Positions 17,631 to 25,745 of a DNA stretch of 44,709 nt are shown one piece after another. The stretch lies in the NCBI GenBank assembly GCA_944386675.1, contig CALXBY010000013.1:1-44709 (forward strand), given 5' to 3'. How positions within the stretch are numbered: position 1 is the stretch's first letter; every line of letters starts with the position of its first letter. A model generated the notes under the pieces. That model was not told the origin of the DNA. It saw only the letters and a program-made list of their open reading frames with translations, and ran no database searches. Made by a program: the position numbers and the translations under genes. Origin of the DNA: an uncultured Clostridia bacterium (GTDB taxonomy: Bacteria > Bacillota > Clostridia > TANB77 > CAG-508).

Positions 17631-17739
17631 ACATTATGAAAAAAATTTTTTTATTCTTCTTAAATAGCTCTTCCTCTAAGCTTTTTCAAAATATTACAAA
17701 TACATTACAAAAATATTACAAAATAATTTCTTCAGTTTT

Positions 17740-17769
17740 GTTGCTTTTGCAACTTTTGTAATGTATAAT
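17740..17769 (+). promoter_or_regulatory. promoter of the Crp/Fnr gene, overlapped by the same operator
   Basis: TTGCTT (17741-17746), 17 bases, TATAAT (17764-17769). The palindrome GTTGCTTTTGCAAC (17740-17753) covers the -35 and the start of the spacer, so a bound protein would block this promoter. Read toward each gene, the two operators have the same orientation. Confidence 0.65.
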
Positions 17770-17798
17770 ACTTATGTAATTCTAAAGGAGGAAAATGT

Positions 17799-18431
17799 AT
17801 GAACACCAACTTTAATATGGAAAACTTCATTCGTGATTTTTCAGATTCTTGTCAAAAAAGACAGAAAAAAGTCTTTAGCAAAAATGAAGTTGTTACAACC
17901 TATATAAAAAACCGAAATCAATTATGTATATTAATAGATGGACATGCTGATTTAGTACGTTATGATTTAAATGGTAATCGAACAATTGTAGAACACTTTT
18001 CTAAAAATTCACTATTTGGTGAAGTATTTTATACTATCACGACAAATAACGAATTATTAGTAGAAGCTAAATCAAATTGTACCGTACTTTTTTATATTTA
18101 TGATGATATTTTCCATAAATGTAGAAACAATTGTAAATTTCATCAAACCTTATCTGAAAGTTTACCACAATTAATTTTAAATAAAGTAACAGACTTAAAC
18201 ATGAGAATAGAGCTTTTAACCAAAAGATCTACAAGAGATAAATTACTAGGGTATTTTTCTTTACTTTCTACTAGAAATTTAAGTAAATCTTTTGAACTTC
18301 CCTTTTCTCTTACAGATTTAGCAGATTATTTAAGTGTTGATAGAAGTGCTATGATGAGAGAATTAAAACTATTAAAAGAAGACGGCTTTATCGAAAAAAT
18401 AGGAAATCGAATTATCCTACTTTACAAATAG
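17799..18431 (+). CDS. Crp/Fnr-family transcription regulator, likely controls nrdDG
   Basis: 210 residues: an N-terminal cyclic-nucleotide-binding-like beta barrel (about 20-120), a dimer helix (about 122-150) and a C-terminal winged helix with the recognition region LADYLSVDRSAMMRELKLL near 170-190. Cysteines at 18, 43, 94, 108 and 112 (CRNNC) could carry an oxygen- or redox-sensitive centre, but the arrangement is not that of E. coli Fnr. It is divergent from nrdD with two identical palindromes between them, suggesting nrdD activation and self-repression. AAAGGAGG precedes the ATG. The TAG stop shares its bases with the edge of palindrome B. Confidence 0.85.
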   Translation: MNTNFNMENFIRDFSDSCQKRQKKVFSKNEVVTTYIKNRNQLCILIDGHADLVRYDLNGNRTIVEHFSKNSLFGEVFYTITTNNELLVEAKSNCTVLFYIYDDIFHKCRNNCKFHQTLSESLPQLILNKVTDLNMRIELLTKRSTRDKLLGYFSLLSTRNLSKSFELPFSLTDLADYLSVDRSAMMRELKLLKEDGFIEKIGNRIILLYK

Positions 18432-18771
18432 GGACGTGCCAAATCGTTTCAAAATGAACCCAAAAGGGACAGACCTTACCCAAAATCTTTTTTAAATTAT
18501 GATATTATAAAACATTATATTAAATAATTTATGAAATGACGAATGCAAATGAAATCATATTAGAAAAAATTAAGGTATATAATAGGAGAATCTCAAAACT
18601 TGATTTTGAGAGGTGCCTATTAGATACCTTTAATTTTTCTTTATGATGTAATGTTAGCCTAAGGAATGTTATAAATTATTTAATATAATGTTTTATTTAG
18701 TTTAATGGTAATAATTTTTTCACAGGTCTGTCCCTTTTGGGCTCATTTTGAAACGATTTGGCACGTCCCTA
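18429..18771. repeat. GGGACG palindromic element, copy B (about 340 bp, nested)
   Basis: Terminal arms of 46 bases (18431-18476 and 18724-18769, one mismatch), closely related to copy A, enclose 247 bases that are themselves nested inverted repeats. These are a 26-bp perfect pair (18507-18532 with 18671-18696), an imperfect 17-bp pair (18563-18579 with 18623-18639), ATAGG/CCTAT (18582-18586 with 18616-18620) and a tip stem (18591-18598 with 18604-18611). The whole element can fold into one long hairpin on either strand. No protein is encoded. Both flanking convergent genes end in a TAG whose G is the first base of the arm. It behaves like a MITE or structured-RNA element placed as a bidirectional terminator. 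Confidence 0.85.
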
Positions 18772-19044
18772 ATGTTCTAATTCTTTTAAGAAATTATCAA
18801 AATATTCTTTTACACAACTAGATATTTCTATATATACTTTATTTTCTTCTGGAAAAGTGTGAATAGCAAAATGGCTTTCAGCTAAAAGCCATAATCCTGT
18901 ATATCCTTGATTTTCAAAATAGTGTTCTACTTTTTTTAATATTTTAAACCCACTTTTTATTAGTAATGTTTCAAATCTTTTTATTAAGATTTCTTCATTT
19001 TCATATTTTATCCATCTATGATAATTATACATTTCTGCTTTCAT
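18769..19044 (-). CDS. SpeD-like S-adenosylmethionine decarboxylase
   Basis: A 91-residue protein with the pyruvoyl-enzyme core of prokaryotic AdoMet decarboxylase: LLAESHFAIHTFPE, where self-cleavage would fall between E56 and S57, and a downstream C77 in the ISSCV position that matches the catalytic cysteine region. It is shorter than typical SpeD (about 115-130 residues), so it may be a divergent or specialised form. It follows a membrane spermidine-synthase-like gene by 12 bases, which supports a joint role in aminopropyl transfer. AAGGAG lies 8 bases before the ATG. The stop codon is formed with the edge of palindrome B. Confidence 0.8.
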   Translation of the reverse strand: MKAEMYNYHRWIKYENEEILIKRFETLLIKSGFKILKKVEHYFENQGYTGLWLLAESHFAIHTFPEENKVYIEISSCVKEYFDNFLKELEH

Positions 19045-19056
19045 TGCATTTTCTCC

Positions 19057-20589
19057 TTACCAATTTTGAACTTCCTCATTATAATACAATATTAATGATG
19101 GTTTAAACATATTATTTTCTTCTATTTGTTCTAACTCTATATTTTCATCTTTTCCAAATAAAAACATTGCATCTATATTTTCATCTGTTAAATATTTTGT
19201 TTCTACAGATAATTTTTCTCTTGTATGATCACCATTAAATGCTAAATTAAATCCCCATTCTCCAAAGCTAGGAACTTGTAAATGATATGGTAATACATTT
19301 TCAAATTGTGTTTTTATCGTTTTATTAATACACCAAAATGATTTTTTTGCATAATATGGACTTGTGGATTGACATACCATTACACCATCTTCTGTTAAAT
19401 TTGCTTTTACATAATTATAAAAAACATTTGTATATAATTTATTCAAATTTTCATTATTGGGATCTGGAAAATCCACAATAATTACATCAAATTTTTCTTG
19501 ATTTTCTTGTACAAACATATATGCATCTTCATTGATTAACTTTAATTTCTCATTTTCTAATGAATGATTGTTTAGTTTTGCAATTTCCTCATTGTTTTTA
19601 CATAAGTCTGTCATTTGTTTATCAATATCTACTAATACCACTTCTTTAACATCATCATATTTTAATACTTCTCTTGCAGCTAATCCATCTCCACCGCCTA
19701 AAATTAACACTCTATCATGTGATTTGGCATATAACATAGGTATATGGACTAATGCCTCATGGTATCGATATTCATCTACAGTACTAAATTGCAAATTTCC
19801 ATCTAAGAATAACCTAACATCATCTTTATGTTTTGTCATGACAATTTTTTGATAAGCTGTTTGCTTAGATAATATTACATCATCTCGATATAATCCCTCT
19901 TCTATTTTATTAGCAATAACGCCTCCTGTACATAAAAATACAAGTATAATCGCTAAGCATATAATTGCAACTATTTTTACTATTTTATAGTTTTCGATAT
20001 GATTTTTATATTTTAAGATAATTAGTAAAGCTACTCCTATATTGATACTTCCTACTAAAAAGGTAGTTGTAATAAATCCTAATTTTGGAAATAAAATAAT
20101 AGGAAATAAGATAGAACCAATTAAGCCACCTATATAGTCAAATGTAAAAATGTTGGCTAAATTCTTTCTTACATTGCTTTCATTTTCTTCTATAATTCTT
20201 GTTAGTATTGGAATCTCTAATCCTACAAATATACCAATTAATATAATAAGAATACACATAATTAAATCATATATTTCTGTATATATATTGGCAATAAATA
20301 AAATTAATGTAGAAAATCCTCCTAATATACCAACACTTAATTCTATAAAAACAAATTTATTAAATAGCTTATTTTTTAAGTATTTCGATATATAAGAGCC
20401 TATTCCCATTGCACTCATATATAGTCCTATTGTAATAGAAAATTGTGTAATACTGTCTCCTTGTAAATAAGAGCTTAAACTACTAATCATTAATTCATAT
20501 ATAATTGAACAGATTGATATTAATAAAGTTGTTACCAATAATAGTCTAGCATCAAATTTTTTATTTGTTATTGTTTTTTCTTCTTCCAT
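19057..20589 (-). CDS. membrane-anchored spermidine-synthase-like aminopropyltransferase
   Basis: 510 residues. The first 225 or so hold about seven or eight membrane helices. The rest is a Rossmann methyltransferase-like spermidine synthase domain with LDGNLQFSTVDEYRYHE near 262-278, the cofactor loop ILGGGDGLAAREV near 295-307, LVDIDKQM near 319 and the DFPDPN active-site loop near 374. Decarboxylated AdoMet from the adjacent SpeD-like protein would be the aminopropyl donor; the acceptor is unknown. The ATG overlaps the TAA of the upstream DUF350 gene (TAATG), so translation is coupled. Such membrane fusions are often found with DUF350 and DUF4178 genes, as here. Confidence 0.85.
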   Translation of the reverse strand: MEEEKTITNKKFDARLLLVTTLLISICSIIYELMISSLSSYLQGDSITQFSITIGLYMSAMGIGSYISKYLKNKLFNKFVFIELSVGILGGFSTLILFIANIYTEIYDLIMCILIILIGIFVGLEIPILTRIIEENESNVRKNLANIFTFDYIGGLIGSILFPIILFPKLGFITTTFLVGSINIGVALLIILKYKNHIENYKIVKIVAIICLAIILVFLCTGGVIANKIEEGLYRDDVILSKQTAYQKIVMTKHKDDVRLFLDGNLQFSTVDEYRYHEALVHIPMLYAKSHDRVLILGGGDGLAAREVLKYDDVKEVVLVDIDKQMTDLCKNNEEIAKLNNHSLENEKLKLINEDAYMFVQENQEKFDVIIVDFPDPNNENLNKLYTNVFYNYVKANLTEDGVMVCQSTSPYYAKKSFWCINKTIKTQFENVLPYHLQVPSFGEWGFNLAFNGDHTREKLSVETKYLTDENIDAMFLFGKDENIELEQIEENNMFKPSLILYYNEEVQNW

Positions 20590-20795
20590 TATAATACACC
20601 ACTCATAATAATTCCTATTGCAATAAACATTCCACTAATCATAATTCCAGCTGCTTTATTATGATTATCTATTTCTTCTGTTAATTTAAAACTCTTTTTA
20701 AAAATTCTTTCTGTTATTTTATATCCAATAAAACAGAAAATAAGTCCTATGGCAACATATATAATAATTTCTAATAATTTTGCAAAAACCTCCAT
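20589..20795 (-). CDS. DUF350-family small membrane protein (YjfL-like)
   Basis: 68 residues with two hydrophobic helices separated by a charged loop (KITERIFKKSFKLTEEID), ending in the DUF350-like NHNKAAGIMISGMFIAIGIIM. I use the ATG at 20795, eight bases after GGGGGA; a TTG at 20801 lies too close to that signal. The role of the family is unknown. Members accompany polyamine-type and DUF4178 genes. It is translationally coupled to the spermidine-synthase-like gene. Confidence 0.8.
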   Translation of the reverse strand: MEVFAKLLEIIIYVAIGLIFCFIGYKITERIFKKSFKLTEEIDNHNKAAGIMISGMFIAIGIIMSGVL

Positions 20796-20811
20796 AAACA
20801 AAATCCCCCTT

Positions 20812-21018
20812 TTATATAATCACTGTCCTTATAATGATGGCAATTGATATAAATATACCTGCAATTATAAATCCTGCACCTACATTTTTTTCTTTTAATT
20901 CTTTACTAAAATCATATGGCATAACTAAATCAAATAGATACATACTAACAAGCATTAGTATAACACCTATTCCTGCATATAAAATTGTATTTAATATTTC
21001 TCCCCAATTAATCAACAT
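20812..21018 (-). CDS. DUF350-family small membrane protein, second copy
   Basis: 68 residues, a paralogue of the next gene: an N-terminal helix, a charged loop (MPYDFSKELKEKNV), then VGAGFIIAGIFISIAIIIRT. AGGAGG lies 7 bases before the ATG. Two adjacent single-unit DUF350 proteins may pair to give the four-helix unit seen in longer family members. Confidence 0.8.
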   Translation of the reverse strand: MLINWGEILNTILYAGIGVILMLVSMYLFDLVMPYDFSKELKEKNVGAGFIIAGIFISIAIIIRTVII

Positions 21019-21032
21019 ATTTTTTCCTCCTT

Positions 21033-22071
21033 TTATTTTCCAGAACTGGTTCCTCCACCTGAAGATGTTCTACTATTAACGCTTCTTTGTCTTGCTGAAT
21101 ATGCGTAGTTGCTATATGTATCACTATTTCTTGTGCTCCTAAATGTACCATAATAATGGTGATAATGTCCTGAATGATAAGTCGTTCCAGAATTATTTAC
21201 ATATTCTTTACTAGATACTTGTACAAAAATTTCATTATTTTCTTCATATATATATGCATATTCTTTTTCAGTCTGTAATCCAATACCATCTTCTTCTGTA
21301 TTTGGATCACTATCTATTGTATCTGTAATTCCTTCTGGTACACCATCTATAATATCTTTCACAGTTGCATCTATATCTAATAATGATGATTTATATACTT
21401 TTGCTTTTTTATTATTTACATTATTAGTAATAGATGTAACATATGTGTATTTGGTAGTTTCTTTTTCTATATAATTTTCCATTGATTTATTAACAAATAA
21501 TCCTGAAAATAAATCAATTAATGATGCTAGAAATGGTAGGGCAACTATTAAGAGAATGATAATACCTGCTATCTTATTTCCTTTGTTTTTAGAACTATAG
21601 GACACCGTTTTACTTTTTGAATCTATTTCTTGTGTAATTCTGATTCTATTGTTTTCTATAAGATTTCCTATGCTTTTTTCTGTTTCACCTTCCCATTTTT
21701 CTATCGAAATAACTTTTTTACTGTTAGAAATATAATCAAAATATTCACATGTCTCATATTTATCTACATCTGCATTGCCAAAATAATTTTGTACAACAGC
21801 TGTTCCTTTTTCATATAATTCATACGTTTCTGCATTATATGAAATTTCTATTTCATTTGTATCGATTGCCCCTCTAAAAGGTTCATACAAATAATAAACA
21901 GACTCATTTTTTTCATCCTTTTCTACTGATAACCATTTATGCCCGCCCATATGATTCATTTTTTATTTCATATTCCTGCCAAATCCAAGTATCTTCTTTG
22001 TATTCAATCATATTTATGACAGTATATTTCTGATTATCAATATAAAGAATTTGCCCCTTTTTTAATTTCAT
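21033..22071 (-). CDS. DUF4178 protein with membrane segment, frame broken at CGG
   Basis: Reads as one 345-residue protein if a single base is skipped. The first part starts at the ATG at 22071, with AGGGGA before it, and runs to WQEYEIKNESYG. Zero frame then gives CGG GCA TAA (CGG at 21943-21945). Skipping the C gives Gly-His-Lys-Trp-Leu and continues the DUF4178 fold (residues about 1-145), matching the neighbour gene's W-EY-I-N pattern. A membrane helix (about 165-185), an extracytoplasmic part and a Ser/Tyr/Gly-rich tail follow. The second reading frame has no convincing start of its own. It is upstream of the DUF350, spermidine-synthase-like and SpeD-like genes in one operon. Confidence 0.75.
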
Positions 22072-22082
22072 TTTATTTTCCC

Positions 22083-22541
22083 CTATCTTTCATATTCATC
22101 TAATATCTTTATATTTGATAAACTGATTATTTTTCCAAGACTAATTTCTGTTTCATCTTTCCATTTTTCAACTGATAATATTTTTTGTCTTTCTTGTTTA
22201 TTTTGGTATTCATAATAATTTACTTCTTCTTTTAATCCAACATCAGTCATTCCATAATAGGTATCCACTTTTCCAATACCTTTTTCTATCAATTCATATT
22301 CTTGGTCTTGAAAAATAATATTTACTTTTAGCTTAATTTCTTTTTCTGGTAAAATCTTATACAATATTGCTTTAGACGATAGCTCAACATTTAAGTAATA
22401 TATTTCATTATTTTCTACATTTCGAATTTTATATTCTATCCAGTATGAAGATTTTTCTACAAATTTAACTTTATTTAATACTCTATATTTCACTTTTTCT
22501 ATGATAATATATTGGTCTTCTTTTAAATCTAATATTTGCAC
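22083..22541 (-). CDS. DUF4178-domain protein
   Basis: 152 residues, predicted soluble. The DUF4178 pattern is visible: an N-terminal beta segment (DQYIIIEKVKYRVLNKV), SYWIEYKIRN near 32-41, LIEKGIGKVDTYYGMTD near 85-101 and the VEKWKDETEISLGKII end. The start codon is GTG, six bases after AGGAGG. It is the first gene of the DUF4178-DUF4178-DUF350-DUF350-synthase-SpeD run and lies 12 bases past galE. Function is unknown. Confidence 0.75.
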   Translation of the reverse strand: MQILDLKEDQYIIIEKVKYRVLNKVKFVEKSSYWIEYKIRNVENNEIYYLNVELSSKAILYKILPEKEIKLKVNIIFQDQEYELIEKGIGKVDTYYGMTDVGLKEEVNYYEYQNKQERQKILSVEKWKDETEISLGKIISLSNIKILDEYER

Positions 22542-22553
22542 CCAAAGCCTCCT

Positions 22554-23558
22554 CTATTTGTTTGTTATAATATAGTTCCAAGAATCTAAGCACATATCTT
22601 CTAATGTTTTTGTAGCTTCCCATCCTAATTCTTCTTTTGCTTTTTTAGGGTCTGCATAACATGTTGCAATATCTCCTTCTCTTCTTGGTGCAATTTTATA
22701 TGGTACTTTTCTTCCTGTAGCTTTCTCAAAAGCTTTTACCATATCTAATACACTATAGCCTTTTCCTGTTCCTAAGTTATAAATATATAATCCTTCTTTT
22801 TCTTTATCTAATTTTTCTAATGCTTTTACATGTCCTTTGGCTAAATCAACCACATGGATATAATCTCTAACACCTGTTCCATCTGGTGTATCATAATCAT
22901 TTCCAAATACAGATAATTCTTTTAGTGTTCCTGCTGCTACTCTTGCTACATATGGCATTAAATTATTTGGTATTCCTTGTGGTTCTTCTCCTATTAATCC
23001 ACTTTTGTGTGCTCCTACTGGATTAAAATATCTTAATATACAAATATCCCAAGTATTATCTGATACATATATATCTTTTAATATTTGCTCAATAAATAAT
23101 TTTGTTGTGCCATATGGATTTGTTGTTCCTCCTGTTTTACATTCTTCTGTAATTGGAATCTTTTCTGGCTCTCCATAAACAGTAGCAGATGAACTGAAAA
23201 TAAATTTTTTACAGTTATATTTTCTCATTGTGTCTAATACGACTAATGCTCCTGATATATTGTTTGTATAATATTCTATTGGTTTTTGAACAGACTCTCC
23301 TACAGCTTTGTATCCTGCAAAATTAATAACTGCTTCTATTTCATTTTCTTCAAATACTTTTTCTAATTTTTCCTTATCCATATAATCCATTTCATAGAAT
23401 TTAAAATCTTTTCCTGTTATTTTCTTAATTGCCTCTAATACACTTGGTTTACTATTAGAAAAATTATCTATAATTACAATCTCTTTTCCAGCATTTAATA
23501 ATTCTACTGCTGTATGACTTCCTATAAATCCTGCTCCTCCTGGTAATAATATTGCCAT
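22554..23558 (-). CDS. galE: UDP-glucose 4-epimerase GalE
   Basis: About 334 residues, full length. The short-chain dehydrogenase Rossmann motif GGAGFIGS lies near residues 7-14, the catalytic serine region SSSATVYG near 120-127, and the active pair in NPYGTTK near 146-152. It interconverts UDP-glucose and UDP-galactose using tightly bound NAD. I start it at 23558 (ATG GCA), with AAAGGA nine bases before it; the ATG at 23567 abuts that signal. Leu-Pro replaces the usual Val-Thr just before the glycine motif. A clean promoter lies upstream, and it may lead the DUF4178 operon downstream. Confidence 0.93.
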   Translation of the reverse strand: MAILLPGGAGFIGSHTAVELLNAGKEIVIIDNFSNSKPSVLEAIKKITGKDFKFYEMDYMDKEKLEKVFEENEIEAVINFAGYKAVGESVQKPIEYYTNNISGALVVLDTMRKYNCKKFIFSSSATVYGEPEKIPITEECKTGGTTNPYGTTKLFIEQILKDIYVSDNTWDICILRYFNPVGAHKSGLIGEEPQGIPNNLMPYVARVAAGTLKELSVFGNDYDTPDGTGVRDYIHVVDLAKGHVKALEKLDKEKEGLYIYNLGTGKGYSVLDMVKAFEKATGRKVPYKIAPRREGDIATCYADPKKAKEELGWEATKTLEDMCLDSWNYIITNK

Positions 23559-23589
23559 AAAAATCATTCCTTTCTTTTTTTATGTTTCT

Positions 23590-23618
23590 ATTATAGTACT
23601 AGTTATGAAAAAGTACAA
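23590..23618 (-). promoter_or_regulatory. galE promoter
   Basis: Minus-strand TTGTAC (23613-23618), 17 bases, TATAAT (23590-23595). It is divergent from the promoter at 23634-23662, with only 15 bases between the two -35 elements. Confidence 0.7.
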
Positions 23619-23633
23619 GTTCTATTTTCAAAT

Positions 23634-23662
23634 TTTACAAAATTATGTAAATATGATATAAT
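23634..23662 (+). promoter_or_regulatory. promoter of the 23767-24135 orphan
   Basis: TTTACA (23634-23639), 17 bases, TATAAT (23657-23662), with TGA before the -10. The transcript would have a leader of about 98 bases containing a small hairpin (ATTGCC-T6-GGCAAT, 23701-23718) and a 22-codon open frame (23672-23740) without a ribosome binding site. Confidence 0.65.
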
Positions 23663-23766
23663 AGTGTTGAGATGGATATGTTACCTAATGCTGCAATCTC
23701 ATTGCCTTTTTTGGCAATTTCATATAAATTAATGCAATAAAATAAAAAAGAGAGATGAGGGAAAAA

Positions 23767-24135
23767 ATGGGAAAAACACGGAAAATCAAAAAAATCGTAA
23801 AGGCAATTGTAATTGTAGGATTACTCATTGTAGGAGTATCATTTGTTACCTCCCCACAGAAGGTAACTGACAAAGAATTCATCGAAGAGACTCTGGAAAC
23901 AGCTGATGACAATAATTTTGCCACGCAAAAAGAAATGCTTGCTGAGCTTGTACAAAAAAATTATGACTGCACGCCAGAAAAAATAGTCTTCTTTGTCACT
24001 TCGAGCAATAACTACCAACTTAAGCTTTATTATAAAGATGAAGACTCAGAATGGTATACAACGAGATTGGGGTGGTTGTCTCCAAAAATCTCACGAGAGT
24101 TAGATGGCCTGTTAATAGAAGCAGCCATGCACTAA
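23767..24135 (+). CDS. orphan membrane-anchored protein (in-frame CGG at codon 5)
   Basis: 122 residues: a basic start (MGKTRKIKK), one membrane or signal segment (about 9-27), then a charged extracytoplasmic part of about 90 residues. No family is recognised. I use the ATG at 23767, with GAGGG before it; an ATG at 23755 in the same frame is possible. Base use is unlike the neighbours (more GAG, CTG and ACG, higher GC), and it carries one in-frame CGG (ACA CGG AAA). With its own promoter and a GC-rich terminator, it looks like a recently acquired single gene between galE and cysS. Confidence 0.65.
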   Translation: MGKTRKIKKIVKAIVIVGLLIVGVSFVTSPQKVTDKEFIEETLETADDNNFATQKEMLAELVQKNYDCTPEKIVFFVTSSNNYQLKLYYKDEDSEWYTTRLGWLSPKISRELDGLLIEAAMH

Positions 24136-24153
24136 TTGATTGTTTTTTTCACT

Positions 24154-24188
24154 AACCAAGCCCCACTGCAATGCGGTGGGGCTTGGTT
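24154..24188 (+). terminator. GC-rich terminator of the orphan gene
   Basis: A perfect 13-bp stem (aaccaagccccac at 24154-24166 with 24176-24188) with a 9-base loop, T-rich after it. It is far more GC-rich than other hairpins here. It also lies just past the converging cysS stop, so it may serve both. Confidence 0.8.
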
Positions 24189-24192
24189 TATG

Positions 24193-25591
24193 TTATTTTA
24201 TTTTTACAACTTCCATTCCATCTTTTGTATCTTTTACTTCATATCCTTTTTCTTTTATTTCATCTCTTAATCTATCTGATTCTGTCCAATTTTTCTCTTG
24301 TCTTGCTTGTTTTCTTTCTTCTATCAAATTTAATATTTCTTCTGGAATTTTTATCTCTTCTTTTTCTTCTTTTTCAATCTTTACGCCTAATACTGTATCA
24401 AATTTTAACAATAATTCTGCAATTTCTGGAGATTTTTTAGCATATTTTAAAACTTCCCAAACATAACTCATGGCAAGTGGCATATTCATATCATCATTAA
24501 TTGCTTTATGGAATTCATTCTCTAATCTACTTAATTCTTTTCTATCGTTTTCATCTAATGTATCTGTTCCATTTTTATGTGCTTGATACCCATTTCTTAG
24601 TCTCTCTAATGATTTTGAAGTCGCTTCTATTCCTTCCCATGTAAAATTTAATTTATTTCTATAACTGCATGAATAGCATAATAATTTATATACCAATGGG
24701 TCATATCCTCTTTCTTTAATGTCTTTTAATAGATAGACATTTCCTAAGCTTTTAGACATTTTTCCTCCATTGATTAGTAAATATTCTCCATGAATCCAAT
24801 AATTTGCAGGTATTTTGCCACATACTCCTTTACTTTGCGCAATTTCATTTTCATGATGTGTTGGAATTAAATCAATTCCGTCCTGTGTGAATATCAAATT
24901 GTTCTCCTAAATGTTTTCTTGACATTGCTGAACATTCAATATGCCATCCTGGATAACTTGGTCCCCAAGGACTATCCCATTTCATCAAATGATTTTGGGG
25001 TGCTTTTATCCATAGAGCAAAATCATATGGATTTTTCTTTTCTGGGTCTACATCTACTCTTGCTCCTGCTTTTTGTTCTTCTACATTTAAATTAGATAAT
25101 ACTGGATATTTATCTAATTTTGAAACATCAAAATAAATGGCAGTAGATGTTTCATATGCATATCCTTTTTCTACAAGTTCTTTTACATAATCTAGCATTT
25201 CTGAAATATAATCTGTTGCTTTACAAATAACTTCTGGAGTTTCGATATTTAAATCTTCTAAATCATCAAAAAATAATTTTGTATAGTATTTCGCAATTTC
25301 TAATGGTGTTTTATGCTCTTCTCTTGCTGATTTAATCATTTTATCTTCTCCTTCATCACCATCAGAAACAAGATGTCCTACATCTGTTATATTCATAACA
25401 TGCTTAATTTTGTATCCATTATATTTTAATACTCTTCTTAATACATCTTGAAATATATTTGTTCTCATATTCCCTATGGTTGCATCTTTATATACAGTTG
25501 GGCCACATGAGTACATTCTTACTTCTTTCTCATTTAGTGGTCTAAATATGTCTTTTTCTTTTGTTAAGGTGTTATATAAATATATATCCAT
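24193..25591 (-). CDS. cysS: cysteinyl-tRNA synthetase CysS, frame broken at CGG
   Basis: One 465-residue enzyme, the normal CysS length, if one base is skipped. The first part (from 25591) has YSCGPTVY near 27-34, TIGNMRT in the HIGH position (Thr for the usual His), and MNITDVGHLVSDGDEGEDKM near 65-84. It runs to EQFDIHTG, then zero frame reads CGG AAT TGA (CGG at 24878-24880). Skipping the C gives Gly-Ile-Asp-Leu, the conserved HTGGIDLIPTHHENE stretch, then GGKMSKSLGN and a normal C-terminus. CysS charges tRNA-Cys and is essential, so the break must be tolerated, bypassed or an artefact. No T-box leader is seen. Confidence 0.85.
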
Positions 25592-25698
25592 ACCTAATCC
25601 TCCCTTTCTTTGTAAAGCATCAATTATAAAAAATTCTTTAATTTGCTATTCTTACTTCTAATTTATTCATTATTAAAACTTCTTTTTAGTTTTAAATT

Positions 25699-25721
25699 AA
25701 GATGTGAATTTCTTCACATCT
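25699..25721 (-). terminator. terminator-like hairpin after the PBP gene
   Basis: A 9-bp stem (agatgtgaa with ttcacatct) and a tttc loop lie about 25 bases past the PBP stop on the minus strand; the T run is better on the plus strand. Confidence 0.5.
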
Positions 25722-25745
25722 CAATTTTTCTTCATTTTACTATCA

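Noticed and set aside
18432..18768. A small gene inside palindrome B
   Set aside because: Both strands are dominated by inverted repeats and stops; no ribosome binding site with a meaningful open frame was seen.
25592..25745. T-box riboswitch before cysS
   Set aside because: The gap is short, the T-box core was not found and only a simple hairpin is present.
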